A stretch of DNA of 39,052 bases from Mycolicibacter heraklionensis (GCA_001673575.1 LZME01000010.1:1-39052), one strand, 5' to 3'. Positions 8,337-17,785 are shown, numbered from the stretch's first letter. A program made the numbers and translations. Notes: generated by a model not told the origin, from the sequence alone.

Positions 8337-9293
8337 ATGGCTGAAGTACTTGTGCTCGTTGAGCACGCCGATGGAGCGCTGAAGAAGGTCAGCTCCGAAC
8401 TGATCACCGCCGCGCGTGAGCTCGGCGAGCCGTCCGCGGTCGTCGTCGGTGCCCCCGGCACTGCCGCCCCGTTGGTGGACGGCCTGAAGGAGGCTGGCGC
8501 CGCCAAGATCTACGTCGCCGAGTCCGACGTGGTGGACGGCTACCTGGTCACCCCGACTGTCGATGTGCTGGCTGGGCTGGCCGAGACGGCCGCCCCGGCC
8601 GCGGTGCTGATCGCCGCCAACGCCGACGGCAAAGAGGTCGCCGGCCGCCTGGCGGCCCGGATCGGCTCCGGTCTGCTGGTCGACGTGGTCGAGGTCAAGG
8701 CGGGCGCCAAGGTGGTGCACTCGATCTTCGGTGGTGCGTTCACCGTCGAGGCCGAGCCCACCGGCGAACTCCCGGTCATCACCGTCCGTGCGGGCGCCGT
8801 TGAGCCCGTGCCGGCCGCTGGCGCGGGCGAGCAGGTCACCGTCGAGGTGCCCGCCGCCGCGGAGAACGCCACCAAGATCACTGCGCGGCAGCCGGCGGTG
8901 GCCGGTGACCGCCCGGAGCTCACCGAGGCGCCCATCGTGGTGGCCGGTGGTCGCGGTGTCGGCAGCGCCGAGAGCTTCTCGGTGGTCGAGGAGCTGGCCG
9001 ACTCGCTCGGTGCGGCGGTCGGCGCCTCGCGTGCCGCGGTCGACTCGGGCTACTACCCGGGCCAGTTCCAGATCGGCCAGACCGGCAAGACGGTCTCGCC
9101 GCAGCTGTACATCGCGCTGGGCATCTCCGGGGCGATCCAGCACCGGGCCGGCATGCAGACGTCCAAGACCATCGTCGTGGTCAACAAGGACGAGGAAGCG
9201 CCGATCTTCGAGATCGCCGACTACGGCATCGTCGGGGATCTGTTCAAGGTGGCCCCGCAGCTGACCGAGGCGATCAAGGCCCGCAAGGGTTAA
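8337..9293 (+). CDS. fixB: Electron transfer flavoprotein subunit alpha
   Basis: Alpha subunit (318 aa) that carries the FAD of ETF. Residues 1-190 form the Rossmann-like N-domain. Residues 196-318 are the ETF-alpha FAD domain, with [10 protein letters not shown] (201-210), [11 protein letters not shown] (231-241), [20 protein letters not shown] (245-264) and GAIQHRAGM (265-273) contacting the cofactor. Length is normal for the short actinobacterial form (Rv3028c). It ends in TAA followed by TTTTTT and then a strong hairpin, which probably ends the fixAB transcript. Confidence 0.96.
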   Translation: MAEVLVLVEHADGALKKVSSELITAARELGEPSAVVVGAPGTAAPLVDGLKEAGAAKIYVAESDVVDGYLVTPTVDVLAGLAETAAPAAVLIAANADGKEVAGRLAARIGSGLLVDVVEVKAGAKVVHSIFGGAFTVEAEPTGELPVITVRAGAVEPVPAAGAGEQVTVEVPAAAENATKITARQPAVAGDRPELTEAPIVVAGGRGVGSAESFSVVEELADSLGAAVGASRAAVDSGYYPGQFQIGQTGKTVSPQLYIALGISGAIQHRAGMQTSKTIVVVNKDEEAPIFEIADYGIVGDLFKVAPQLTEAIKARKG

Positions 9294-9303
9294 TTTTTTC
9301 TGC

Positions 9304-12087
9304 GTGAGCAGACGCGAAAGCCCCCATTTCGGACTCGAAATGGGGGCCTTTGCGTCTGGCCGGCGGCTGACCGGCCGTGACGCCGAGTGCGAGCAGCTGC
9401 GGGAAGCCCTCGCCGCCGCACGTGGCGGCCGCAGCCAGGTGCTGGTGCTGCGCGGCGAGGCCGGGATCGGCAAGACCGTCCTGCTGGACTACCTGGCCGA
9501 ATCTGCGCCCGAGTTTCAGGTGATTCGGGCGGCCGGGGTGGAGTCAGACATGGAGCTGGCGTTCGCCGGGCTGCAGCAGCTGTGCGCCCCGGTGGCCGAC
9601 GGGATCGACCTCCTGCCCGAACCGCAGCGCGAGGCGCTGGCTATCGCGTTCGGCATGAGCGGCGGCTCGGCACCCGACCGATTTCTGGTCGGGCTGGCGG
9701 TGTTGGGCCTGCTTGCCGGGGTCGCCGCCCGCCAGCCGGTGCTGTGTCTGATCGACGATGCCCAGTGGCTCGATCAGGTCTCGGCCCAAACCCTGGGGTT
9801 CGTAGCTCGCCGACTACGGGCCGAACCCGTCGCGTTGGTGTTCGCCCTGCGGGAACCCGTCGACGGACTCACCGGACTGCCGAAACTGATGTTGCGCGGC
9901 CTGGCTGACGCCGACGCGCACGCCGTGCTGGAGTCGGCGCTGCCGGGCCGGATCGATCCCCAAGTCGCCGACCGGATCGTCGCCGAGACTCACGGCAACC
10001 CGCTGGCGTTGCTGGAACTGCCGCGGGGGTTGTCCGCGGCCGAGTTGGCCGGCGGCTACTACCGTCCCGACGTGGTACCGGTGGCGGGGCAGATCGAACG
10101 CCATTACCTGGCCCGGGTTCATGCATTGCCCGACGACGCCCAACGGATCTTGCTGCTGGCTGCCGCCGAGCCGGTGGGGGATGCGGCGCTGTTGCTGCGG
10201 GCGGCCGGTGAGTCGGGCCTGGCGTCCGCGGCCATCGCTCCGGCCGAGGAGGCCGGCCTGATCGAGGTGGGTGCGCGGGTGCGGTTCCGGCATCCACTGG
10301 TGCGGTCGGCGATCTACCGCGCGGCGACCCTGGAAGACCGCCGGGACGCCCACCGTGCCCTGGCCGAGGCCACTGACCCGGCACACGACCCCGACCGGCG
10401 GGCCTGGCATCGCGCCCATGCGGCACCCGGCCCGGACGAATCGGTCGCCGCGGAGCTGGAACGCTCCGCTGACCGGGCGGCGTTGCGCGGTGGAACCGCC
10501 GCGGCGGCAGCATTTTTGGCCCGTGCCACCGAACTGACCCCCGACCCGCTGCGGCGCGGTGTCCGTGCGCTCGATGCCGCCGAAGCCAAGCGGGCGGTGG
10601 CTGAAATGGACGCGGCCGCCGGGCTGCTGAGCACCGCCGAGCTGGCGCCGCTTGACGAGCTGCAGCGTGCCCGGTTGGCCCGGATGCGCGCGCAGTTGGC
10701 ATTCACCCGTGGCCGCGGTAGCGGTCACACCTCTACCATTCTCGACTCAGTTCACCAATTCTTCAGCGCTGCAAGTCGTTTGGAGTCGATTGATGCGGTG
10801 ATGGCGCAAGAGACGCTGTTGGAGGCGGTCAGCGCGGCGATGTATGCGGGCCGGGCGTTCGGAGCGCAGGTGCGCCAGCACACCGCGGCGGCGCTGGCCG
10901 CGGGCGTGCGGACGAACCGGCCGGCCGACCTGCTGTTGCTCGGGTTGACCACCCGCATCAGTGCGGGCTGTCATGCCGGCCTGGAGCCGTTGCGTGCCGC
11001 GATTGCCGCACTGACCCCGAACACCTGGTCATGGGAGGCGTTTCCGATCGGGTACGAAGCCGCCGTGCACGACGTGTGGGACGACCAGGCCTGGTATCGG
11101 ATCGCCAATGACGCCGTGCGGGTCGCGACCGACACCGGTGCACTGGCCATGCTGCCGGTCGCCTTGACGACCCGGGCCGGCGTGCACGTGCAGGCCGGTG
11201 AGTTCGCGGCGGCGCGCGCGCTGATCGCCGACGCCGACGCCCTGACCGCGGCGTCGGGGCAGACGCCGGTGCGCTATCACGCGCTGGCGTTGGCGGCCTG
11301 GACGGGGGAGGAAGCCCCGGCGACCGTGCTGATCGACGCCGCGGCCCGCAGCGGGGCCGCCCGCGGTGAGGGCCGCATCATCGCACTGATCGGCTACGCC
11401 TCCGCGGTGCTCTACAACGGCTTGGGCCGCTACCAGTCGGCCTGCGAGGCGCTGCGCCGAGTGCTGGACTACGAGGATCTCGGCCTCTACGGGTGGAACC
11501 TGGCCGAACTGGTGGAGGCCGGAGTGCGCGGCGGCGAGCTGACCTTGGCCGCCGAGGCGCTGGCGCAGTTGGCCGAACGCGCCACCGTCAGCGGGACCGA
11601 CTGGGGGCTGGGCGTGTTGGCCCGCTCGCGAGCGCTGCTGTGTGACGGCCCCACCGCCGAGGACCACTATGTCGAGGCGGTCGAGCGGCTGGAGCGCACC
11701 CGGACTGCCGTGGACCTGGCGCGCGCACACCTGGTGTACGGGGAGTGGCTTCGGCGGGAGAAGCGGCGCGGTGACGCGCGCAGGCAGCTGCGCACCGCCC
11801 ACGAGATGTTCACCGGATTCGGTGCGCAGGCCTTCGCGCAGCGCAGCCGCCGCGAACTGCAGGCGATCGGAGACAAAGTCAGCGGCAAGGCCGCCCCCGG
11901 CGGTGACGTGATGACACCGCAGGAGCAGCAGATCGCCGAGCTGGCCGGTGCCGGCTTGACCAATGTCGAGATCGGGGCCCGGCTGTTCATCAGCGCCCAC
12001 ACCGTCGAATGGCACCTGCGCAAGGTCTTCGCCAAGCTGGGAATCCGCTCGCGCCGGGAACTGCGCGACATCGCTGTCGGCCGCTGA
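9304..12087 (+). CDS. LuxR-family (LAL-type) ATPase regulator
   Basis: Large transcriptional activator of up to 927 aa. An N-terminal AAA/STAND ATPase follows the start (LTGRDAECEQL at 22-32). It has Walker A GEAGIGKT (51-58) and Walker B PVLCLIDDAQWLD (145-157). A long helical, repeat-like middle (about 330-850) follows. The C-terminal LuxR helix-turn-helix (about 866-922) reads TPQEQQIAELAGAGLTNVEI and then HTVEWHLRKVFAKLGI. Such proteins sense a ligand through ATPase cycling and activate nearby genes. The start is uncertain: GTG 9304 and ATG 9340 both lie inside a strong hairpin and neither has a clear ribosome site, while the conserved region begins only at about 9367. The NmrA-like and SDR genes follow on the same strand and are likely targets. 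Confidence 0.88.
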   Translation: MSRRESPHFGLEMGAFASGRRLTGRDAECEQLREALAAARGGRSQVLVLRGEAGIGKTVLLDYLAESAPEFQVIRAAGVESDMELAFAGLQQLCAPVADGIDLLPEPQREALAIAFGMSGGSAPDRFLVGLAVLGLLAGVAARQPVLCLIDDAQWLDQVSAQTLGFVARRLRAEPVALVFALREPVDGLTGLPKLMLRGLADADAHAVLESALPGRIDPQVADRIVAETHGNPLALLELPRGLSAAELAGGYYRPDVVPVAGQIERHYLARVHALPDDAQRILLLAAAEPVGDAALLLRAAGESGLASAAIAPAEEAGLIEVGARVRFRHPLVRSAIYRAATLEDRRDAHRALAEATDPAHDPDRRAWHRAHAAPGPDESVAAELERSADRAALRGGTAAAAAFLARATELTPDPLRRGVRALDAAEAKRAVAEMDAAAGLLSTAELAPLDELQRARLARMRAQLAFTRGRGSGHTSTILDSVHQFFSAASRLESIDAVMAQETLLEAVSAAMYAGRAFGAQVRQHTAAALAAGVRTNRPADLLLLGLTTRISAGCHAGLEPLRAAIAALTPNTWSWEAFPIGYEAAVHDVWDDQAWYRIANDAVRVATDTGALAMLPVALTTRAGVHVQAGEFAAARALIADADALTAASGQTPVRYHALALAAWTGEEAPATVLIDAAARSGAARGEGRIIALIGYASAVLYNGLGRYQSACEALRRVLDYEDLGLYGWNLAELVEAGVRGGELTLAAEALAQLAERATVSGTDWGLGVLARSRALLCDGPTAEDHYVEAVERLERTRTAVDLARAHLVYGEWLRREKRRGDARRQLRTAHEMFTGFGAQAFAQRSRRELQAIGDKVSGKAAPGGDVMTPQEQQIAELAGAGLTNVEIGARLFISAHTVEWHLRKVFAKLGIRSRRELRDIAVGR
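9309..9358. terminator. Long hairpin after fixB, overlapping the start of the LuxR gene
   Basis: A perfect 12-bp stem (9320-9331 with 9336-9347, loop GACT) is extended outward by CAGACGC/GCGTCTG (9309-9315 with 9352-9358). The T-run TTTTTT lies before, not after, the stem, so on the plus strand this is a tract-less hairpin, as is common in mycobacteria. It covers both possible start codons of the downstream regulator. The outer sequence GAGCAGACGCGAAAGC (9306-9321) recurs in the gatA-pfkA gap. Confidence 0.7.
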
Positions 12088-12200
12088 CGGGGGCTCCACA
12101 CCCCGCCCGCCGCGACGCAGACTACGGACTTTCCGGGGTTCCCCCACGAGCCGCACGGTGCCAGGGTCGAGGTACCGAGATCGTGCTGAGGAGAGAGGGT

Positions 12201-12956
12201 GTGTCGAGAATGAAGATCACTGTGATGGGTGCCAGCGGACAGATCGGTACCAAGGTCGTCGAGCTGCTGCGCGCCGCCGGCCACGAGACCGTGGCAGCTG
12301 CCCGCAATTCAGGTGTCGACGTGCTGACCGGCGATGGCCTGGCCGACGCCCTCGCGGGCGCCGACGTGCTCGTCGACGTGCTCAATTCGCCGGACTTCGC
12401 CGATGGCCCGGTGTTGGAGTTCTTCACCAAGTCCACGACCAATCTGGTGGCCGCGGCTCAAGCCGCCGACGTAGGTCACTACGTCGCGCTGTCCATCGTG
12501 AACTGCGACGGTCTGCCGGACAGTGGCTACATGCGGGCCAAGGTCGCCCAGGAGCGCATCATCGCCGGCTCCGGATTGCCCTACACGATCGTGCGGGCCA
12601 CGCAGTTCCACGAGTTCGCCGACGGGATCGTCGCCTCGATCACCGTCGACGGTGAGGTGCGGGCCCCCGAAGGCCTGATCCAGCCGATCGCCGGCGCCGA
12701 GGTGGCCGCCGAAGTGGTTCGCGCCGCTCAAGGGGCACCCGCGGACGGGATCGTCAACATCGGCGGACCCGAGAAGCTCACCTTCGCCGAACTGGCCGCA
12801 CTGGTGTTGGCCGCACGCGGTGAAACCCTGCCGATCACCGTCGACCCGTCGGCGCTCTATTTCGGCACCGAGATCGGACGCACCGGACTGGTCACCGGCG
12901 ACGACGCGATCCTGGCACCCACCCGACTGGCCGATTGGCAGGAGGCGGCCCGGTGA
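12201..12956 (+). CDS. NmrA-like NAD(P)-binding reductase (atypical SDR)
   Basis: Predicted NAD(P)-binding protein of 251 aa. The Rossmann loop is MGASGQIG near the N-terminus (KITVMGASGQIGTKVVELL). The body resembles the NmrA/NAD(P)H-binding epimerase-like group, with the substrate-side motif YTIVRATQFHEF and no clear YxxxK catalytic pair. Such proteins act as redox sensors or quinone/isoflavone-type reductases. GTG 12201 is used because GAGGAGAGAGGG (12188-12199) is correctly spaced for it; ATG 12210 is the alternative. Its stop overlaps the SDR start by 4 nt (GTGA), which couples the two. The 113-bp gap after the LuxR gene contains no visible terminator, so the three genes may form one unit. 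Confidence 0.82.
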   Translation: MSRMKITVMGASGQIGTKVVELLRAAGHETVAAARNSGVDVLTGDGLADALAGADVLVDVLNSPDFADGPVLEFFTKSTTNLVAAAQAADVGHYVALSIVNCDGLPDSGYMRAKVAQERIIAGSGLPYTIVRATQFHEFADGIVASITVDGEVRAPEGLIQPIAGAEVAAEVVRAAQGAPADGIVNIGGPEKLTFAELAALVLAARGETLPITVDPSALYFGTEIGRTGLVTGDDAILAPTRLADWQEAAR

Positions 12957-13681
12957 AGGATCTGGCGGGCCAGCGGGCACTGGTGACCGGCGGGACCTCG
13001 GGCATCGGGCTGGAATCGGCGCGGCTGCTGGTGCGCCACGGCGCCGAGGTGATCATCACCGGCCGTTCGAGAGAGCGGGGTGCCGCCGCGGTCGCCGAAC
13101 TCGGCGGTGCGGTGCGATTCGTGGCCGCCGACCTCGCCGACCTGGATTCGGTGAGCTCATTGGTGCGGGAGTGCGACGACGGCGTGGACATCGTGGTGAA
13201 CAACGCCGCCAGCTTTCCCGGTGCACTCACGGTGGAACAGGACGTGGCGTCGTTCAGTTCGACGTTCGACACCAACGTGCGCGGTGCCTATTTCCTGGTC
13301 GCCGCCTTGGCGCCGGGGATGCTGCGGCGTGGGCGGGGCAGCATCGTCAACGTCACCAGCATGGTCGCGCACAAGGGTGTTCCCGGCGCATCGACCTACA
13401 GCGCCTCCAAAGCCGCTCTGGAATCGTTGACACGGACCTGGGCCGCCGAATTCGGTCCCTACGGGGTACGGGTGAACAGTGTGGCACCGGGTCCGACCGC
13501 CACTGAGGGAGTCGTCGCCGAATGGGGTGACGTCAATGACGAACTGGGGCGGGCGCTTCCGCTCGGGCGTACCGCACACGCCACCGAGATCGCCGAGGCC
13601 GTGCTGTTCCTCGCGTCGCCGCGGTCCAGCTTCATCACCGGATCGACGCTGCACGCCGACGGCGGTGGCGCCGCGGCCTGA
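12953..13681 (+). CDS. Classical short-chain dehydrogenase/reductase
   Basis: Classical SDR of 242 aa. TGGTSGIG (12-19) binds the dinucleotide and NNAA (83-86) stabilises the fold. The catalytic triad is S136, Y149 and K153 (YSASK), with the PG motif at 179-180. It probably reduces or oxidises a small carbonyl compound; the substrate is unknown. The coenzyme preference is not decided by the sequence alone. GTG at 12953 overlaps the NmrA-like stop by 4 nt. The pair downstream of a LAL regulator, absent from the M. tuberculosis fixB-Rv3027c junction as I recall it, suggests a horizontally gained catabolic or detoxification unit. Confidence 0.9.
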   Translation: MKDLAGQRALVTGGTSGIGLESARLLVRHGAEVIITGRSRERGAAAVAELGGAVRFVAADLADLDSVSSLVRECDDGVDIVVNNAASFPGALTVEQDVASFSSTFDTNVRGAYFLVAALAPGMLRRGRGSIVNVTSMVAHKGVPGASTYSASKAALESLTRTWAAEFGPYGVRVNSVAPGPTATEGVVAEWGDVNDELGRALPLGRTAHATEIAEAVLFLASPRSSFITGSTLHADGGGAAA

Positions 13682-13740
13682 GCCACGGCTGCGCGGGCCA
13701 CGCATAATTCGTCACCAAGCGTGCACCGACATGTCATGCC

Positions 13741-14649
13741 GTGATTGCCTCGTCGCTGCCTGGCTGCGCGAGCGTGGCGAGTGTGAGCACTGGTTCTGTT
13801 CTCATCGCCCCTGAGCCCGCCACCGATTCTCCCGCTTCCGGGACCGACAACCCCCGCTACTCGCTGCTGTTGTCCACCGACCCCGCCATGATCGAAGCCG
13901 CCCAACGGATGCGCTTCGAGGTGTTCAGCACCGAGCCGGGCTTCTGCCTCACCGATTCCGACGCCGGCCGCCCCGGCCTGGACGCAGACCATTTCGACGC
14001 ATACTGCGACCACCTGCTGGTGCGCGATGACGACTCCGGAGAGCTGGTCGGCTGCTACCGGATGCTTCCTCCGACCGGGGCCATTGCCGCCGGAGGTCTT
14101 TACAGCGCAAGCGAATTCGATGTCACCGCACTGGATCCACTGCGGCCGTCGCTGGTCGAGATGGGTCGCGCGGTGGTCCGGCCGGGCCACCGCAACGGCG
14201 CGGTCGTGCTGTTGATGTGGGCCGGAATCCTGGCCTACTTGGACCGCTACCAGTACGACTACATCACCGGCTGCGTCTCGGTGCCGGTATGCGGCGAGGG
14301 TGCACCCGGTAGTCAGATCCGCGGTGTGCGCGACTTCGTGCGGCGCCGTCACGCCTCTCCGCACCGGGTGACTCCGTATCGGCCGGTGGTGATCGACGGC
14401 AAGGGTCTCGACGAGATCGCGCCACCGACTCGCCCCACCATGCCGCCGCTGCTGCGCGGCTACCTGCGCCTGGGCGCGCGGGTCTGCGGCGAGCCGGCCC
14501 ACGACCCCGCTTTCGGGGTGGGGGACTTCCCGGCACTGTTGCGCCGCAGCGAGGCCGACACCCGCTACCTGCGCCGACTGCGGTCGGTCTCAGCGGCATC
14601 GGTGGTCGCCGGGGCCCCAGCGGCCCCGCACAGCGCCGCACCGGCGTGA
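13741..14649 (+). CDS. GNAT-type N-acyltransferase, OlsB-like (Rv3027c-like)
   Basis: Predicted acyltransferase of the hemolysin-like/OlsB branch of the GNAT fold (302 aa from GTG 13741). Seen motifs: RYSLLLSTD followed by AAQRMRFEVF, DHLLVRDDDSGELVGCYRMLPP, SLVEMGRAVVRPGHRNGAVV (the acyl-donor loop) and ITGCVSVPV. OlsB enzymes transfer a 3-hydroxyacyl group from acyl carrier protein to the amino group of ornithine. The next gene is a PlsC-type O-acyltransferase coupled by a 4-nt overlap, which is the OlsBA layout. The start is unsure: GTG 13783 would give a more typical mycobacterial N-terminus, and neither start has a clear ribosome site. Function is inferred from family and context. Confidence 0.75.
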   Translation: MIASSLPGCASVASVSTGSVLIAPEPATDSPASGTDNPRYSLLLSTDPAMIEAAQRMRFEVFSTEPGFCLTDSDAGRPGLDADHFDAYCDHLLVRDDDSGELVGCYRMLPPTGAIAAGGLYSASEFDVTALDPLRPSLVEMGRAVVRPGHRNGAVVLLMWAGILAYLDRYQYDYITGCVSVPVCGEGAPGSQIRGVRDFVRRRHASPHRVTPYRPVVIDGKGLDEIAPPTRPTMPPLLRGYLRLGARVCGEPAHDPAFGVGDFPALLRRSEADTRYLRRLRSVSAASVVAGAPAAPHSAAPA

Positions 14650-15464
14650 AACGAACGGTTGTGAACGCTTGGGCGCCCGTGGCCGTCTGCACGCCGCGAT
14701 GTGTCCGCGGCGGTAGCGCGCGGACGTGTCCGGCAGTGGTGGTCCTGCGACTGGCACTGGTGGGGCTGCTGGCGCCGCTGCTGCCACTGCTGGCGGTGCC
14801 GATTCCGGGTCGCGTCCGGCTGCAGCGCGGCGCGTGCCGGGTGGTGTTGCGCTGTTTCGGGGTGCGGGTGACGACGACCGGCGGGCCGGTACGCAACCTG
14901 CGCGGCATGTTGGTGGTCAGCCCGCACGTGTCCTGGCTGGACGTGTTCGTGATCGGCGCGGTGTCGCCGGGCACGTTCGTGGCGCGCGCCGATCTGATCA
15001 CCTGGCCCGGCATCGGAGCGCTGGCCCGCATGATGCGGATCATCCCCATCGAGCGCGACAGCCTGCGTGGGTTGCCGGTGGTGGTCGACACCGTGGCGGC
15101 CCGATTGCGGGCCGGTCGAACGGTCGTGGCGTTCCCGGAGGGCACCACGTGGTGCGGACGGGCCCATGGCCGGTTCTATCCAGCGATGTTCCAGGCCGCC
15201 GTGGATGCGGGTCGCCCGGTGCAGCCCCTGCAGCTCACCTATCACCACCCGGACGGGACACCGTCGACCGTGCCGGCGTTTGTCGGCGACGACAGCCTGC
15301 TGGCGTCGATGCGTCGCCTGATCACCGCGCGACGCACCATCGCGCAGGTGCATGTCGCGGCCTTGCAGTTGCCGGGAACGGATCGGCGTGAGCTCGCCGC
15401 ACGCTGCCAGGCGGCGGCGGGCTGGCGGGTCCGGCGACGCCGACGAGTCCGCATCGCCTGTTGA
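14646..15464 (+). CDS. PlsC-type 1-acyl-glycerol-3-phosphate-like acyltransferase, OlsA-like (Rv3026c-like)
   Basis: Membrane-associated O-acyltransferase of 272 aa. H94-x4-D99 (SPHVSWLD) is the catalytic motif and FPEGT (163-167) is the phosphate-binding motif. A hydrophobic segment at 31-52 (VVVLRLALVGLLAPLLPLLA) should anchor it to the inner membrane face. The C-terminus is very arginine-rich (RVRRRRRVRI). GTG at 14646 overlaps the preceding stop by 4 nt (GTGA). With the OlsB-like enzyme it could complete ornithine-lipid formation by acylating lyso-ornithine lipid. The alternative is an ordinary lysophosphatidate acyltransferase. Confidence 0.82.
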   Translation: MKRTVVNAWAPVAVCTPRCVRGGSARTCPAVVVLRLALVGLLAPLLPLLAVPIPGRVRLQRGACRVVLRCFGVRVTTTGGPVRNLRGMLVVSPHVSWLDVFVIGAVSPGTFVARADLITWPGIGALARMMRIIPIERDSLRGLPVVVDTVAARLRAGRTVVAFPEGTTWCGRAHGRFYPAMFQAAVDAGRPVQPLQLTYHHPDGTPSTVPAFVGDDSLLASMRRLITARRTIAQVHVAALQLPGTDRRELAARCQAAAGWRVRRRRRVRIAC

Positions 15465-15527
15465 GCAGCGCGGCCGCCCCGCCGCAGCGCCGGGGCGGGC
15501 GCGGCTGCCCGGTATCCTGGGCAGGTC

Positions 15528-16712
15528 ATGGTCTATCTGGATCACGCAGCCACCACCCCGATGCACCCGCAGGCCATCGAGGCGATGACAGCTGTGCTGG
15601 GCACCGTCGGAAACGCCTCCTCGCTGCACGCCGCCGGCCGCGCCGCGCGCCGCCGCATGGAGGAGTCCCGGGAGTCCATCGCGGCACGGCTGGGTGCGCG
15701 CCCGTCTGAGGTGGTGTTCACCTCCGGCGGCACCGACGGCGACAACCTGGCCGTCAAGGGCATCTACTGGGCGCGCCGCGACGCCGACGCACAGCGGCGC
15801 CGGATCATCACCACCGAGGTCGAGCACCACGCCGTGTTGGATGCGGTGGGCTGGCTCGCCGAACACGAGGGCGCCGAGATCACCTGGCTACCCACCGACG
15901 CCGACGGGTCGGTGTCACCGGACGCGCTACGCGAGGAGCTGGACGGTGGCCGGGCCGACGACGTCGCCCTGGTGTCGGTGATGTGGGCCAACAATGAAGT
16001 CGGAACGGTCCTGCCGGTCGCTGACCTGGCCGCGATCGCCGCCCAGTTCGGGGTGCCGATGCACTCCGACGCGGTGCAGGCCGTCGGGCAGCTGCCGGTC
16101 GATTTCGGTGCCAGCGGGCTGTCCGCGTTGAGCCTGACCGCTCACAAGTTCGGCGGGCCGTGCGGCACCGGTGCGCTGCTGATTCGTCGTGACGTGAGCT
16201 GCGTCCCGCTCACGCACGGCGGGGGACAAGAGCGTGACATTCGTTCGGGCACACCCGATGTCGCCGGAGCGGTCGGAATGGCTGCGGCACTCCAAGTCGC
16301 CGTGGACTCATTGGGGGCCACCGCCGAGCGGGTTGCGGGCCTGCGCGACCGGCTCATCGACGGAGTGCTCGCCCGGATCGACAACACCCGGGTCAACGGG
16401 TCGCGCACCCAACGCCTGCCCGGCAACGCGCACTTCACCTTCGCCGGCTGTGAAGGCGACTCGCTGCTGATGCTGTTGGACGCCAACGGCATCGAATGCT
16501 CCACCGGATCTGCCTGCACCGCCGGTGTGCCGCAGCCCTCGCACGTGCTGACCGCGATGGGCGCCGACCCGGTCGCCGCCCGTGGATCGCTGCGACTGTC
16601 GTTGGGGCACACCAGCGTCGACGGTGACGTCGACGCCGTGCTGGCGGTGCTGCCCGGCGCGGTGGACCGGGCCCGCCAGGCGATGCTGGCGGCCGCGGGA
16701 GTGGGGCGATGA
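15528..16712 (+). CDS. Cysteine desulfurase (IscS/NifS family)
   Basis: Pyridoxal-phosphate enzyme (394 aa) that removes sulfur from cysteine and holds it as a persulfide. H101 and the D181/Q184 pair contact the cofactor, K207 ([10 protein letters not shown]) forms the Schiff base, and C330 in STGSACTAG is the persulfide cysteine. Its equivalent in M. tuberculosis is Rv3025c. The ATG at 15528 has no Shine-Dalgarno; TATCCT (15513-15518) lies 9 nt upstream, so the leader is nearly absent. The stop overlaps the mnmA start (ATGA), pointing to direct sulfur delivery for tRNA thiolation, though a wider role in iron-sulfur assembly is possible. Confidence 0.94.
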   Translation: MVYLDHAATTPMHPQAIEAMTAVLGTVGNASSLHAAGRAARRRMEESRESIAARLGARPSEVVFTSGGTDGDNLAVKGIYWARRDADAQRRRIITTEVEHHAVLDAVGWLAEHEGAEITWLPTDADGSVSPDALREELDGGRADDVALVSVMWANNEVGTVLPVADLAAIAAQFGVPMHSDAVQAVGQLPVDFGASGLSALSLTAHKFGGPCGTGALLIRRDVSCVPLTHGGGQERDIRSGTPDVAGAVGMAAALQVAVDSLGATAERVAGLRDRLIDGVLARIDNTRVNGSRTQRLPGNAHFTFAGCEGDSLLMLLDANGIECSTGSACTAGVPQPSHVLTAMGADPVAARGSLRLSLGHTSVDGDVDAVLAVLPGAVDRARQAMLAAAGVGR

Positions 16713-17785
16713 AGGTAGTGGCCGCGATGAGCGGCGGAGTGGACTCCTCGGTGGCGGCGGCCCGCATGGTCGATGCCGGCCACGACGTGGTCGGCGTGCA
16801 TCTGGCGCTGTCGCGCAACCCGGGCACCCTGCGCACCGGCTCGCGGGGGTGCTGCTCGCGGGAAGACTCCGACGACGCCCGCCGCGTCGCCGACGTGCTG
16901 GGCATTCCGTTCTACGTGTGGGACTTCTCCGAGCAGTTCAAGGACGAGGTGATCGACGACTTCGTCGACTCCTACGCCCGCGGCGAGACGCCCAACCCGT
17001 GCATGCGGTGCAACGAGAAGATCAAGTTCTCCGCGGTGGCCGCCCGAGCCCTCGCGCTGGGATTCGACATGGTCGCGACCGGCCACTATGCCCGGCTCAC
17101 CGACGGTCGACTGCGGCGCGCGGTGGACGCCGACAAGGACCAGTCCTATGTGCTCGCCGTGCTCTCCGCCGAGCAGCTCCGGCACGCGGCGTTCCCGATC
17201 GGGGACACCCCCAAGCCACAGATCCGCGCCGAAGCCGCCGAACGCGGCCTGGCGGTGGCGAGCAAACCCGACAGCCACGACATCTGCTTCATCCCGACCG
17301 GCGACACTCGCACCTTCCTCGGCGGTCACATCGGCGTACGGCCCGGGGCCGTGGTGGATAGCGGCGGGTCCGTGCTCGCTGAACACGACGGGGTGCACGG
17401 TTTCACCATCGGCCAGCGCAAGGGCCTGGGCATCGCCGGGCCCGGCCCGGATGGCCAGCCGCGCTACGTGACCGGTATCGACGCCGCGACCGGCACCGTC
17501 ACCGTCGGGTCGGCCGCCGACTTGAACGTGGTGGAGCTGACCGGGCGGGCGCCGGTGTTCACCTCGGGGCAGCCGTGGCGCGACCCAGTCGAGTGCGAGG
17601 TGCAGGTGCGCGCCCACGGCGAGACGGTCGGCGCGGTAGCCGAACTGGTCGGTGACATGCTGCAGGTGCGGCTGCGCGAGCCGTTGCGCGGCGTGGCCCG
17701 CGGCCAGACCCTGGCCTGCTACCGCCCGGACGCGCAGGGCGACGAAGTGATCGCCAGCGCCACCATCGCCGCCACCGGCGCATAG
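16709..17785 (+). CDS. mnmA: tRNA-specific 2-thiouridylase MnmA (TrmU)
   Basis: Adds sulfur to wobble uridine 34 of tRNA for Lys, Glu and Gln. The 358-aa protein starts with the PP-loop AMSGGVDSS (6-14), which adenylates the tRNA base. C98 in NPCMRC is the catalytic cysteine, and C193 in HDICFIP is the second cysteine that carries the persulfide. HDICF and the later [11 protein letters not shown] are family hallmarks. ATG 16709 overlaps the desulfurase stop by 4 nt. The gene ends before a bidirectional hairpin shared with lpqA. Confidence 0.95.
   Translation: MKVVAAMSGGVDSSVAAARMVDAGHDVVGVHLALSRNPGTLRTGSRGCCSREDSDDARRVADVLGIPFYVWDFSEQFKDEVIDDFVDSYARGETPNPCMRCNEKIKFSAVAARALALGFDMVATGHYARLTDGRLRRAVDADKDQSYVLAVLSAEQLRHAAFPIGDTPKPQIRAEAAERGLAVASKPDSHDICFIPTGDTRTFLGGHIGVRPGAVVDSGGSVLAEHDGVHGFTIGQRKGLGIAGPGPDGQPRYVTGIDAATGTVTVGSAADLNVVELTGRAPVFTSGQPWRDPVECEVQVRAHGETVGAVAELVGDMLQVRLREPLRGVARGQTLACYRPDAQGDEVIASATIAATGA

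Noticed and set aside
9294..9300. T-run after fixB as an intrinsic terminator tail
   Set aside because: The run lies before the hairpin on the plus strand and gives an A-run on the other strand, so it cannot be the tail of that stem.
9814..12156. Long antisense frames under the LuxR gene
   Set aside because: Composition of a codon-position shadow (rich in Arg, Gly and Gln), no motif, and no ribosome site.
14565..17617. Antisense frames of 433 and 491 codons under the acyltransferase, desulfurase and mnmA genes
   Set aside because: Low-complexity His/Arg/Gln-rich translations with no recognisable domain, opposite genes with intact active sites.
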